Origin: CAYLNM01 sp964385045
GTDB lineage: Bacteria > Planctomycetota > Phycisphaerae > Phycisphaerales > SM1A02
Reading direction: 5' to 3'
NCBI GenBank assembly: GCA_964385045.1
Contig: CAYLNM010000114.1
Coordinates: 1-15,208, forward strand
DNA: 15,208 bases
The notes beneath the pieces are model-generated. The model saw nothing but the letters and a program-made list of their open reading frames with translations. It made no database searches and was not told the origin of the DNA. Both the position numbers and the translations under genes were made by a program. This document shows, piece after piece, positions 8,104-15,208 of the stretch (position 1 is the first letter of the stretch; every line of letters begins with the position of its first letter).

Positions 8104-9839
8104 CGGGTGGCCTCCCGGTCGTCGTCCGGCGCGTCGTTCGGGCCGTCGTTCGCGGATCCGCCGCGCGCGGCGTCCCCGGCGTCGGCCACCGTCTCGGCGG
8201 CCGCCGGCGGCGCCACGGCCCGGGTGCCGAGGCGCCAGGCGAAGCCGACCGGCAGTCGCCGTCCGGCGCGGCCGTCGCCGCCGCTGCTGCTCACGCGGTA
8301 CACGTCGGCGTCGACCAGCGCGCCGCGGATCGACTCGGCCGCGGTGCGGCTCGCCGTCTCGCCCTCGATCGAGAAGGTCAGCTCGAACGGCGCCGACCAC
8401 TCCCGCTCGCGGCGGTCGTAGTCGACGCCCCGCCACGCGAGCGAGCCGCTCACGCCGTCGAGGACGACCTCGCCCGGCGGCGGCATGAAGGAGTCGATGG
8501 CCGCGAGGTGCTCGATCCACGCGGGATCGACCGCCGACCAGCGCTCGAGGTGGAGGCGGCGGGCGATGTCGCGCTGCAGGCGGGCGTAGTCGCCGGCGAC
8601 CTCGCGGCGGCGCTCCTGCACGTCGGCGAGCTCCTGCCGCAGCCCCGCGAGCTCCTGCCGGGCATGCGTCCACGCCCCGGCGGCCACGATGCCGAGGAGG
8701 GCGGCGACGAGCCCGAGCCGCCGCACCGCGATGCGGCGGTGGTCGGGGGCCTCGCGCGGCGCGGTCCAGTCGAGCCGCGGCTCGGCCTCCGGCAGCACGA
8801 GGCCGACGAGCGGCCAGCCGCCGGACTCGAGCACGCGGTCGGCGACTCCGGGATCCGCGTCGGCCGCGGCGCGGGGATCGAGCCGTCGCACGGGCACGCC
8901 GAGGAGCGCGTGCAGCTCCTCGGCCACCGGCTCGGCGACGCCGGGCGCCCCGAGCACCGCCGCCCGCGACACGTCGCCGTCCTCGGCCACGCGGTAGCTC
9001 ATCCAGGTGCGCCGGGCCTCGGTCAGGATCGCCCGCACGCGGTCGGCGGGATCGCCGCCCGCGGGAGGCAGCGCGATCGCGCGGGCGAACCGCACGCCGC
9101 CGTCCTCGAGCACCACCAGCTCCAGCCCGCGGTCGCCGACGTCGAGGACGAGCTCGCGGCCGGCGGTGGAGCGGACGGCGGGGGCGGTCGGCTGCTCGCC
9201 CGTGGCACCGGCTGCCGCGGCCGCGTCTGCCGTGGCCGCCGCCTCGGCCGCATCCACCCCGCCGGCCGCGTCCGCGGCGAGGCGCGCCAGCAGCCCCGCC
9301 AGCCCGAGCGACCGCAGGGTCACGCCGTCGAGCGTCCGCCCGGCGGCCGAGACCGTCGCCCGCACCGCCTCGAGCCGGGTCGACGGCAGGGCGGCGGCGA
9401 GGATGGTCGAACGGCCCGCCGCCGCGAGGGCGGCGCCCTCGTCGCCCTGGTCGCCGGCGGCAGGGGCGGCGCGGGCGGACGGCGCCGCGGGCGGCAGGAA
9501 GTCGATCACCGCGTCCGCGGCGTCGAAGGTCATCTCGCGCTGCATCGCCAGCCCGACCATGCCGGGCAGCTCGTCGGCGTCGACCGCCGGCAGCTGCAGG
9601 CGCTTCACCGCCGCCGCGTCGCGGGGCAGGGCGACGAGCATGCGCCGGGTCCGGATCCGGGCCGCGTCGAGGACGTCGCGGATCCACGCCCCCGTGGCCT
9701 CGGGATCGTCGGCCGACACCCCGGCCGGCCGGGCCGCGCTGGCCGAGCCGAGCAGGCGCACGCCGCCACGGCGGACCGACACCTCGACGGCGTGGAGACC
9801 GGCTCGATCGAAGTCCATCACGACCAGTTGGCGGGCCAT
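8100..9839 (-). CDS. gspL: GspL, PilM/PilN-like assembly platform protein of the T2SS
   Basis: A 579-residue protein starting at ATG 9839 (MARQLVVMDF), preceded by GGGAG five bases upstream. The N-terminal cytoplasmic part (about 1-340) looks like the actin-like PilM/GspL fold: an opening beta strand, the segment LPRDAAAVKRLQLP followed by a helix and an acidic strand, and a second half starting GRELVLDVGDRGLELVVL near residue 225. An Ala-rich spacer lies at about 190-220. One membrane segment (LGLVAALLGIVAAGAW, about 371-388) is followed by a coiled coil (about 392-425) and a periplasmic PilN-like domain (about 430-545), ending in an acidic low-complexity tail. In the family, the cytoplasmic part holds the GspE ATPase at the inner membrane and the periplasmic part pairs with GspM, which is encoded next with a GTGA overlap. 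The 216-base gap before it suggests a separate translational unit from the pseudopilins. Confidence 0.85.
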   Translation of the reverse strand: MARQLVVMDFDRAGLHAVEVSVRRGGVRLLGSASAARPAGVSADDPEATGAWIRDVLDAARIRTRRMLVALPRDAAAVKRLQLPAVDADELPGMVGLAMQREMTFDAADAVIDFLPPAAPSARAAPAAGDQGDEGAALAAAGRSTILAAALPSTRLEAVRATVSAAGRTLDGVTLRSLGLAGLLARLAADAAGGVDAAEAAATADAAAAAGATGEQPTAPAVRSTAGRELVLDVGDRGLELVVLEDGGVRFARAIALPPAGGDPADRVRAILTEARRTWMSYRVAEDGDVSRAAVLGAPGVAEPVAEELHALLGVPVRRLDPRAAADADPGVADRVLESGGWPLVGLVLPEAEPRLDWTAPREAPDHRRIAVRRLGLVAALLGIVAAGAWTHARQELAGLRQELADVQERRREVAGDYARLQRDIARRLHLERWSAVDPAWIEHLAAIDSFMPPPGEVVLDGVSGSLAWRGVDYDRREREWSAPFELTFSIEGETASRTAAESIRGALVDADVYRVSSSGGDGRAGRRLPVGFAWRLGTRAVAPPAAAETVADAGDAARGGSANDGPNDAPDDDREATR

Positions 9840-10055
9840 GATCGCTCCCGGGCGGTGGACGTCCCTGCCCGCCGCCGCCGGGGCCCGCCCGGCACGGACG
9901 GGCTCCCGTTGATCTTCCTCCGCGCCCGGCTGCGGTCGCCTCCGATGCGACCCGCCGAACACCCTGACGATACCGGCCGGCCCGCGCGTCGCCGCACCTC
10001 TTTCGCCGGCGGGCGACGAGCGGCGCCGGGCCGCCACCGGCCCCGGGCCGCCGCG
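9840..10055. other. Non-coding gap between gspK and gspL
   Basis: This 216-base gap is the largest inside the block. On the minus strand it holds the gspL ribosome binding site and a 7-base inverted repeat (9987-9993 with 10012-10018, 18-base loop) not followed by a T-run. No credible gene was recognised. It may hold an internal promoter or mRNA processing site, but no sigma-70-like pair is clear. Confidence 0.5.
9845..9849 (-). promoter_or_regulatory. Ribosome binding site of gspL
   Basis: GGGAG lies five bases before ATG 9839. It supports this start over the in-frame upstream codon at 10037, which would add about 66 Arg/Pro/Gly-rich residues unlike any GspL N-terminus. Confidence 0.55.
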
Positions 10056-11756
10056 TCAGCCGGGCCCGAGCCAGCGGGCCCCGCGTCGCCGCGAGCTCCC
10101 GCCCCCTCCGGAGCTCCCCCGCCCCCCGTCGGCGGCCATGCCGCCGCCCGTGCCGCCGGGACGGTCGGCGAGGCCGGACATCGAGCCTCCTGCCTCGTCC
10201 ATCGGGTCCTCGGGCCCGCCGGATGCAGGATCGGGGGGATCGACCAACCCCCCGCCGAATCCGACGTCCGCCTCCGGGACCGGGGACTCGAACGACGGGA
10301 CGAACGGATCGGCGTCGCCGCCCTCCCCGGCAACGCCGAAGCCCCCGTCGCCGCCCGCCGCCGCGAGCCCCTCGTCCTCGGCTCCGAGGCCGGCCATGGC
10401 CCCGCCCCGGCCGTCGAGCCCGGCCAGCACCAGGCGGGCGGCGAGCTCGAGGTGGGTCACGTCGCGGAGCTCGGCGAGCCGGGGCCGGGGGGCGGCGAGG
10501 TCCACCACCGCCTCGAGCACCGTCACGTCCCGCAGCGGGTCCGTCGGCTCGTCCTCGAGCCCGCGGCGGCCGACCGCCACCCGCACCCGCCAGGTGAAGG
10601 ACCGCACGGTCACCAGCCCCGCGATCTCGGCGAACGCCTCCGGCTCGACGAGCCCGTTGATCACCGGCCACGCGATCGTCCACCGCTCCTCCGCGGGCAG
10701 TCCCTCGCGGGCGTCGGCGATCGCACGGGCGGTGGCCTCGTCGATCCCGGGCAGCGTGCGGAGGGCCGCGACCGAGGCGCGGTTGAGATCGAGTCGTCCG
10801 AGGTGCTCGCCTGCGGGGTCGGTGGTGAGGGCGTCGAGGAACGGGCCCCAGTCCGCCGGCGGCACGTCGAAGGCGACGAGCTGCTCGACGATCACCGAGT
10901 CGGAGTCGAACCGCACCCCGCCCTCGATGAGGCCGCGGATGACGCCGCCCGCCCCGTCGCCGAAGCGCTCGTTCAGCCGCTCGCCGAGCTCGTCGGACCA
11001 GGTCTCGGGGATCGCGATCCGCCGGGTGCCGTCCCGCTGGATCGCGGGCTCGACCGCGTGGACGGTGAGCAGGTCGGTGGCGGCCTCGAGGCGTCCGGCG
11101 GTGAGCCGGTCGAGCACGCGGGCGGCGACGTCCGGCGGCTCGCCCATCGCGGCGGTGAGCGTGCGGACCTCCTCGAGCGGCCCGAGCACCGCCGCGGGGT
11201 CGACGCCGGGAGCGGCCGCGAGCTCCGCGGCGGCGATCGGGCGTCCGTCCGCGGCCGCGTCGCGGGCGGCGATGATCGCGTCGGCGGTGGGCGGATCGAG
11301 CACGCCCGAAGCGAGCAGTCGGTCGGCGGTCACGGTGGCGAGGTCGAGCTTGCCCGCCTCGGCGACGATCCGCTCGCCGCCGGGGCCGAGCGGCAGCCGG
11401 CGCACGATCCATTCGTCCCCGTCCGACTCCCACAGGACGGACTCCTCGGGCGGAGCCGGCGGCGCGTCGCCGTCGAGGATCCGGTCGCGCTCGGCCGCCA
11501 GCGCGGCCATCGTGGCCCGCACGCCGGACCACGCCGCGATCCGCTGCTGCACCCGTCGCTGCTCGCCCGCGATCGCGGCCCGGTCGCTCGTGCTCCGCGC
11601 GACCATGCCCGAGGCGATCACCAGCGCGGTGGCCACGACGACGATCACGGCGACGAGCACGACGCCGGAGCGGGGCGCGCGCGGCGCCCGGCGGGGCCGG
11701 CGGAGGCGAACCGGGCGCGGCAGGCGCGGACGGGACGGCGGGCGAACGGCGCTCAC
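10056..11756 (-). CDS. gspK: GspK, minor pseudopilin at the pseudopilus tip
   Basis: A 566-residue protein starting at GTG 11756, overlapping the gspJ stop as GTGA. A very basic 31-residue leader (Arg/Pro-rich) ends in RSG, and the membrane helix VVLVAVIVVVATALVI follows, as expected for a prepilin cut after Gly 31. Position +5 is Ala rather than Glu, which is characteristic of GspK as the tip subunit. The body shows helix-hairpin-helix-like GspK signatures: KLDLATVTADRLL near residues 125-140, and LDLNRASVAALRTLPGI followed by an ATARAIADAREGLP segment near 315-350. Near 235-245 there is a strand segment LTVHAVEP. The last 100 or so residues are Gly/Asp/Pro-rich and look disordered, making it longer than the usual 300-350 residues. 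GspK is known to form a tip complex with GspI and GspJ, which are encoded just upstream. Confidence 0.88.
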   Translation of the reverse strand: MSAVRPPSRPRLPRPVRLRRPRRAPRAPRSGVVLVAVIVVVATALVIASGMVARSTSDRAAIAGEQRRVQQRIAAWSGVRATMAALAAERDRILDGDAPPAPPEESVLWESDGDEWIVRRLPLGPGGERIVAEAGKLDLATVTADRLLASGVLDPPTADAIIAARDAAADGRPIAAAELAAAPGVDPAAVLGPLEEVRTLTAAMGEPPDVAARVLDRLTAGRLEAATDLLTVHAVEPAIQRDGTRRIAIPETWSDELGERLNERFGDGAGGVIRGLIEGGVRFDSDSVIVEQLVAFDVPPADWGPFLDALTTDPAGEHLGRLDLNRASVAALRTLPGIDEATARAIADAREGLPAEERWTIAWPVINGLVEPEAFAEIAGLVTVRSFTWRVRVAVGRRGLEDEPTDPLRDVTVLEAVVDLAAPRPRLAELRDVTHLELAARLVLAGLDGRGGAMAGLGAEDEGLAAAGGDGGFGVAGEGGDADPFVPSFESPVPEADVGFGGGLVDPPDPASGGPEDPMDEAGGSMSGLADRPGGTGGGMAADGGRGSSGGGGSSRRRGARWLGPG

Positions 11757-12766
11757 GGGACGATCCCTCCCGCCGCCGCCGCGTCGTCGGCCGCCTCGAG
11801 GGCCGCGGCGACCTCGCCCGCGCGGCCGTCGGGCACCGGGATGATGCGGCGGCGATCCGGCAGCGGCCGCTCGGCGGCCAGGGCACCGGGACCGCCCGGC
11901 GACCCGGGCGCGGCGCGGGCCCCATCGTCGGCGACGTCGAACGCCGGACCCGCGGGCGCACCGCCGAAGCCGCCCATCCCCGCGAACGGATCGTCCTGCT
12001 CCATCGCCCCGGGCCACGGCTCGAACCACACCGACACCTCGACCGCCACCGGCAGCCCGCCCGCCCGGCTGTCGAAGGCGTCCTGCCAGCCGGTCCCGTC
12101 GTGGTAGCGGAACTCGACGAGGAACAGCTCGCCCTTGAGGACGGTCGGGTCGAACGGGCGGCCGCCGGGGCCCGCCGCGGACGCGGCGGCGTCGCCCGCG
12201 TCCGGGGCGAAGGAATCGGCGGCCACGGGGTCGGCGAACGGGTCGGCGAACGGGTCGGCGAACGGGTCGGCGACGGGGTCGCCGAACGACGCGTCCGGGA
12301 AGGCCGCGTCGGCGGCGTCCACGCCATCGCCGGCGATGGCTGCGTCGCCGGCGCCCGCCCCGCGTCCCGCCCCCCCGCGGGCCCCCCGCACGGGGATCCG
12401 CTCCATGCGCACTCGGCGCCGCGTCGCGTCGAACCGTACGTCGAGCCAGTCGACGGTCCCGAGGGCCTGCGCGCCGCGCCCCGGCGTCGCGAGCCGCACC
12501 GGCGTCGACGCCACCGCGATCCGCAGGCCGTCGACGTCGCCCCGGACGCCCGCCCCGCCGTCCGGTCCCGTGGCCACGACCGTCTGCAGGTCGCGCTCGA
12601 GCACGTCGAAGAGCACGCCCGCCGATCGCTCGCGCGCCGTCTCGACGGCCAGGGCGTCGCGGGTGCGGATCACGTCCCACACGAAGCCGGTCATCGTGCC
12701 GACGAGCGTCGCGATCACGATGATCGCCACCAGCAGCTCGAGCAGGCTGAAGCCGCGCCGGGTCAC
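11753..12766 (-). CDS. gspJ: GspJ, minor pseudopilin
   Basis: A 337-residue protein starting at GTG 12766, overlapping the gspI stop (GTGA). The leader is only VTRRG, then FSLLELLVAIIVIATLVG: a textbook type III signal with Gly at -1, Phe at +1 and Glu at +5. The body begins with the helix continuing into VRTRDALAVETARERSAGVLFDVLERDLQ, typical of GspJ, followed by beta segments including LRIAVAST and WLDVRFDATRRRVRM. A GspJ-like late segment LFLVEFRYHDGTGWQDAFDS, near residues 215-235, supports the family. In the middle is a low-complexity insert with tandem ADPF repeats (about residues 160-180). The C-terminal 90 residues are Gly/Ala/Pro-rich. It is expected to sit with GspI and GspK in the tip complex. 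Translation is probably coupled to gspI and gspK through the 4-base overlaps. Confidence 0.87.
   Translation of the reverse strand: MTRRGFSLLELLVAIIVIATLVGTMTGFVWDVIRTRDALAVETARERSAGVLFDVLERDLQTVVATGPDGGAGVRGDVDGLRIAVASTPVRLATPGRGAQALGTVDWLDVRFDATRRRVRMERIPVRGARGGAGRGAGAGDAAIAGDGVDAADAAFPDASFGDPVADPFADPFADPFADPVAADSFAPDAGDAAASAAGPGGRPFDPTVLKGELFLVEFRYHDGTGWQDAFDSRAGGLPVAVEVSVWFEPWPGAMEQDDPFAGMGGFGGAPAGPAFDVADDGARAAPGSPGGPGALAAERPLPDRRRIIPVPDGRAGEVAAALEAADDAAAAGGIVP
12228..12287. repeat. 12-base tandem repeat inside gspJ (ADPF repeats)
   Basis: Three perfect copies of gggtcggcgaac (12228-12263) are followed by two imperfect copies. The 12-base unit is in frame and encodes Phe-Ala-Asp-Pro on the minus strand, so slippage would add or remove four residues without a frameshift. 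Confidence 0.9.
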
Positions 12767-13356
12767 GGGACGTCCTCCGCCTCGGGCAGGCCCTCGAGCA
12801 GGTCGTCGTCCTCCGGGGCCCACGCCTCGGCGTCGGCGAGCCGCACGAGCCCGCGGAGGGTGACCGCCAGGCGATCCTCCCGCCGCTCGGGACCCGGGAC
12901 CGCGAAGCCCCCGGCGGCCCCGGCCCCCGCCCCGCCGGCGACCGCGTCGAACCCGCCGCCGCCGCCCGGCCCCGCCTCGGTCCCGGGCGGCACCCAGGTC
13001 GCGGTCACGGTGGCGAGCGACAGGTCGGCGAGGTCGGACGGGTCGATCGCCACGTCGAGCGTCCAGCGGCCGGTGTCGGGGGCGAACGGGTCCGCCTCGC
13101 CTTCGGGGTCGAGGAAGCCGATCGCCTCCATCATCCGGTCGCCGCCGTCGAGGGCGGACACCGGCACCAGACCCGCGTCGATCGCGGCCAGCGCCGACCG
13201 GGCGAGGTCGGTGCCCCGGGCCTCGAGCGCGCTCGCCCGCGCCGCCTCGAGGCTCTGCCGCGAGGCGGCGAGCACGAACGCGGCCACGCCGAGGAAGACG
13301 GCGAGACTCACCAGCGCCTCGAGCAGCACCGCGGCGGTGGACGGGGGGCGCCTCAC
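12763..13356 (-). CDS. gspI: GspI, minor pseudopilin
   Basis: A 197-residue protein starting at GTG 13356, which overlaps the gspH stop (GTGA). A short basic leader (VRRPPSTA) is followed by AVLLEALVSLAVFLGVAAFVLAA. Glu 13 fits the conserved Glu +5, which places cleavage after Ala 8, so -1 is Ala instead of the usual Gly. After the helix comes SLEAARASALEARGTDLARSALAAIDAGL, the typical GspI amphipathic continuation, and then a beta-rich domain (RWTLDVAIDP, LATVTATWVPPG) with a Gly-rich loop, ending in a strand RLAVTLRGLVRLAD and an acidic tail. GspI is known as the hub of the I-J-K tip complex. The gene sits between H and J as in most T2SS clusters. The start is chosen from the overlap and the pseudopilin signal; the frame stays open upstream, but that part is an antisense or off-frame shadow of gspH. 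Confidence 0.87.
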   Translation of the reverse strand: MRRPPSTAAVLLEALVSLAVFLGVAAFVLAASRQSLEAARASALEARGTDLARSALAAIDAGLVPVSALDGGDRMMEAIGFLDPEGEADPFAPDTGRWTLDVAIDPSDLADLSLATVTATWVPPGTEAGPGGGGGFDAVAGGAGAGAAGGFAVPGPERREDRLAVTLRGLVRLADAEAWAPEDDDLLEGLPEAEDVP

Positions 13357-14420
13357 GGATCCCCCTCGCCGGCGCCGCGGTCCGCGGCCCGGCCACCCGG
13401 GTCCGCGCTCGCGCCCGGGCCCGCGGTCTCGGCGCTCTCGCCGCTCCCGCCGCCGAACCGCCCGGGCCCGTCGCGCTGCGGCTCGGTGCGCGCCGGCTCG
13501 TCGCGCTCCGGTGCCCGCCGATCCTCCGCCGCCGCGGGCTCGTCCGCCGCCTTCGGATCCTCCGGCCCGTCGAGATCGCTCGCCGCCCGCCCGAGCTCGG
13601 TCCACGTCGGCTCGCCCGTCCACGGGTGGACGTCGAGCCGCCGCACCGAGCCGTCGGGACCGCGGAGCCACGCCGGCCGCGCGAGCAGCGTCGTGCCGTC
13701 GGGCATCGCCACGAGCAGCCGCACCGGCGCCGCGTCCTCGAAGAGATCGGCCACCGCGCCCGCGAGGCTGTCGGCGAGTCCGGCGTCCGCGCCGCCGCTC
13801 GCGGGCGGGGCCGCCGTCCCGAGCGGGTCGCCGAAGCCCAGATCGTCGCCCCCGTCCGGATCGAGCACGTCCGGCGGCAGCGGCGACAGCCGGATGCCGC
13901 GGCCGAGGGCGAGACGGGCCCACGGCTCCTCGACGGTGCGCCGCTCGACGTCGTCGTCGAAGCCGACGCCTGCGGTCCCGTCGCCCGCGCTCGGCTCGTC
14001 GAACAGCCCGGGATCGACCGCGGGCCTGGCGGCGGCCCGCACGCCGGCCCCTCCCCGCTCCTCGGGCGGGGCGAGCAGCCACTGCGCCTCGAGCCGCCCC
14101 GCGACCGGGTCGAGCGCGATCACCACCGGCTCTCCGGTGCGCAGCGCGAGGTCGCGGACGTCGCGGACGAAGCTCGCGATCCGGTCCGCCGCCGACCGGG
14201 TGCGGGCCGAGTCCCGCAGCGGGGTGAGCGTGGCGAAGACGATCCCGCCCAGCGCCGCGACGATCGCCACCCCGAGCAGCACCTCGAGCAGCGTCAGGCC
14301 GCGGCGCGCGGCGGGCGCCGGCCGCGCCGGGCGCCAGCGGAGCGCGCGAACGCGGCGATCGACCGCCGGGCCACGGGGGGCCGGCCGTCGATCGCCGCGC
14401 GTGCGGTCGGACCGGGTCAT
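13353..14420 (-). CDS. gspH: GspH-type minor pseudopilin with long basic leader and acidic tail
   Basis: A 355-residue protein starting at ATG 14420, 16 bases after the gspG stop, with no clear Shine-Dalgarno, so it probably depends on coupling to gspG. A 41-residue Arg/Pro-rich leader ends in ARRG, followed by LTLLEVLLGVAIVAALGGIVFATL with Gly at -1 and Glu at +5. The helix runs on into a segment ARTRSAADRIASFVRDVRDLALRTGEPVVIALDP, a recognisable GspH/FimT feature in which a helix is followed by a strand of the beta-sandwich. Later strands include VRLLVAMPDGTTLLARPAWL and the segment LDVHPWTGEP. The last 75 residues are Glu/Pro/Arg/Gly-rich and look disordered. It is about twice the usual GspH length. 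It likely links the GspG filament to the I-J-K tip. FimT/FimU-like assignment is equivalent by fold; the T2SS context favours GspH. Confidence 0.83.
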   Translation of the reverse strand: MTRSDRTRGDRRPAPRGPAVDRRVRALRWRPARPAPAARRGLTLLEVLLGVAIVAALGGIVFATLTPLRDSARTRSAADRIASFVRDVRDLALRTGEPVVIALDPVAGRLEAQWLLAPPEERGGAGVRAAARPAVDPGLFDEPSAGDGTAGVGFDDDVERRTVEEPWARLALGRGIRLSPLPPDVLDPDGGDDLGFGDPLGTAAPPASGGADAGLADSLAGAVADLFEDAAPVRLLVAMPDGTTLLARPAWLRGPDGSVRRLDVHPWTGEPTWTELGRAASDLDGPEDPKAADEPAAAEDRRAPERDEPARTEPQRDGPGRFGGGSGESAETAGPGASADPGGRAADRGAGEGDP

Positions 14421-14436
14421 CGTCGGGCTCGCGGGC

Positions 14437-15000
14437 TCAGCCGCCGGCGCCCATGCCGCCCATGCCGCCCATGTCGTCGCCGCCCTCGACCGAGAAGTCC
14501 TCGAACTCCTCGCTCATCTCGCCGTCCTCGCCCCGGAAGCGGTCCATCGAGCTGATGTCGTCCTCGGTGTCGACCTCGCGGTCGGGGCCGGCGGAGACGA
14601 TCTCGTAGAAGCCGGGACGATCCTCGCTCGGGAAGATGTACGTCCACTCGGTGCCCCACCGGTCGTTCGGCGTGGGCTCGTCGAGGTACGGCCCCTGCCA
14701 CCGCGCCTCGTCCTCCTCGTTCTCGAGGTTGGCGCTCGACCAGAGGACGGCGAGCCCCTCCTCCTCGGACGGGTAGCGGTCCAAGTGCAGCCGGAAGAGC
14801 TTGAGGGCGTTCTCGAAGCCCTCGATCTGGGTCACGACGAGGTCGCGCTCGGCGCCCTCCTGCGTCGGCCGGAGGTTGATCGCCACGAGTCCGCCGATCG
14901 CGAGCAGGATCGCGATCACGATCAGCAGCTCGATGAGCGAGAACGCGCGGCGAGCGGACCGGCGGAGCGGGCGGGGGCGGGCGGTGCGATGCGGGGGCAT
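14437..15000 (-). CDS. gspG: GspG, major pseudopilin
   Basis: A 187-residue protein starting at ATG 15000, chosen because AAGGA lies nine bases upstream; the in-frame ATG at 15027 has no such site. A basic leader of 19 residues ends in ARRA, followed by FSLIELLIVIAILLAIGGLVAINL, with Glu at +5 but Ala at -1. The C-terminal domain matches GspG: ALKLFRLHLDRYPSEEEGLAVL, then RWQGPYLDE, DRWGTEWTYIFP and GFYEIVSAGPDREVDTEDDIS. The last acidic loop corresponds to the calcium-binding loop that stabilises GspG. An extra tail of about 35 residues is acidic and ends in GGMGGMGAGG. As first gene it is expected to be the most strongly made, in line with being the filament subunit. Identification is secure from the whole-domain pattern. 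Confidence 0.95.
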   Translation of the reverse strand: MPPHRTARPRPLRRSARRAFSLIELLIVIAILLAIGGLVAINLRPTQEGAERDLVVTQIEGFENALKLFRLHLDRYPSEEEGLAVLWSSANLENEEDEARWQGPYLDEPTPNDRWGTEWTYIFPSEDRPGFYEIVSAGPDREVDTEDDISSMDRFRGEDGEMSEEFEDFSVEGGDDMGGMGGMGAGG

Positions 15001-15208
15001 GTCGTCGAGTCCTTCTTCTGGTGCCATCCGGGTGACGCGTCGTCGGGGAGCCTCGCGGCGGCGGCGGAGGGCCGTCGTGCCGCCACGGGCTCCAAGGTCC
15101 GATGGTACCGGTCCGGTCCACCCCGGAGGCAGCCCGCCCGGATCCCGAACCCGGCCCGCCGCGCTCGGGCGAGCGGCGGCGGCGGGCGGCGGCGGTCGGC
15201 GGCGGGCG
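15001..15208. other. Leader upstream of gspG
   Basis: No TAA, TAG or TGA occurs on the minus strand in any frame here, so no upstream gene in the same direction ends within this stretch. It therefore either holds the promoter and leader of the block or belongs to a gene running through it, for which no recognisable protein is seen. A GC-rich imperfect hairpin (15156-15182) lacks a T-run. No clear promoter was found. Confidence 0.4.
15010..15014 (-). promoter_or_regulatory. Ribosome binding site of gspG
   Basis: AAGGA, nine bases before ATG 15000 and embedded in a purine-rich AGAAGAAGGA stretch, decides the start in favour of 15000 over 15027. Confidence 0.6.

Noticed and set aside
1240..8421. 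A 2393-codon open frame on the plus strand
   Set aside because: It is in codon register with the giant minus-strand gene, and is open only because that gene lacks TTA, CTA and TCA codons. Its product is Arg/Gly/His/Asp-rich with no domain pattern, while the minus strand shows clear secretin modules.
8508..12107. A 1199-codon plus-strand open frame
   Set aside because: Antisense to gspL, gspK and gspJ; composition-driven, with no recognisable fold, and it crosses the non-coding gap.
7102..12327. A 1741-codon minus-strand frame as one long gene
   Set aside because: Only the last 333 codons (from GTG 8103) are real, as the gspM-like gene. The rest is an out-of-frame reading of gspL, gspK and gspJ.
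14437..15027. Longer GspG starting at ATG 15027
   Set aside because: No Shine-Dalgarno before it, whereas ATG 15000 has AAGGA at nine bases; the extra nine residues are not needed for the prepilin leader.
15156..15182. GC-rich hairpin upstream of gspG as a terminator
   Set aside because: The stem has a bulge, no T-run follows, and such pairings are frequent by chance in CCG/GGC-rich sequence.

Overview
The window is a very GC-rich stretch of bacterial DNA, with codons overwhelmingly ending in G or C. It carries one block of type II secretion system (T2SS) genes, all transcribed from the minus strand, so the block reads right to left. A split T2SS locus without gspC, together with a huge protein built from tandem secretin N-modules, suggests a high-GC planctomycete, possibly Phycisphaerae. 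This placement is inference from gene style; no rRNA or other marker gene is present.

In order of transcription: a stop-free leader (15001-15208); gspG, the major pseudopilin; gspH, gspI, gspJ and gspK, the minor pseudopilins, of which H/I, I/J and J/K are joined by identical 4-base GTGA stop/start overlaps; a 216-base gap; gspL and a gspM-like gene, again joined by GTGA; a 96-base gap with a strong ribosome binding site; and then one open gene filling the whole left half (7005 down to 1), which runs off the window. That last gene starts with a signal peptide and an N0/STN-like domain. About 25 consecutive secretin-N-like modules and a low-complexity tail follow, and no secretin pore domain is reached within 2335 residues. 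gspE, gspF, gspO and a stand-alone gspC are not in the window.

The likely working model: G polymerises into the pseudopilus, H-I-J-K form its tip, L and M form the inner-membrane assembly platform, and the giant protein is the secretin or a secretin-related periplasmic element. The M-like protein carries an extra C-terminal domain after a proline-rich linker that resembles the GspC/PilP homology region. That region is known to dock on the N0 domain of the secretin, so this fusion may replace the missing GspC and contact the giant protein directly.

The most unusual points are the extreme N-module array, a clean internal duplication of a five-module block inside it (offset 1167-1170 bases), and the M-plus-homology-region fusion. 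Long plus-strand open frames exist but are antisense shadows caused by base composition.
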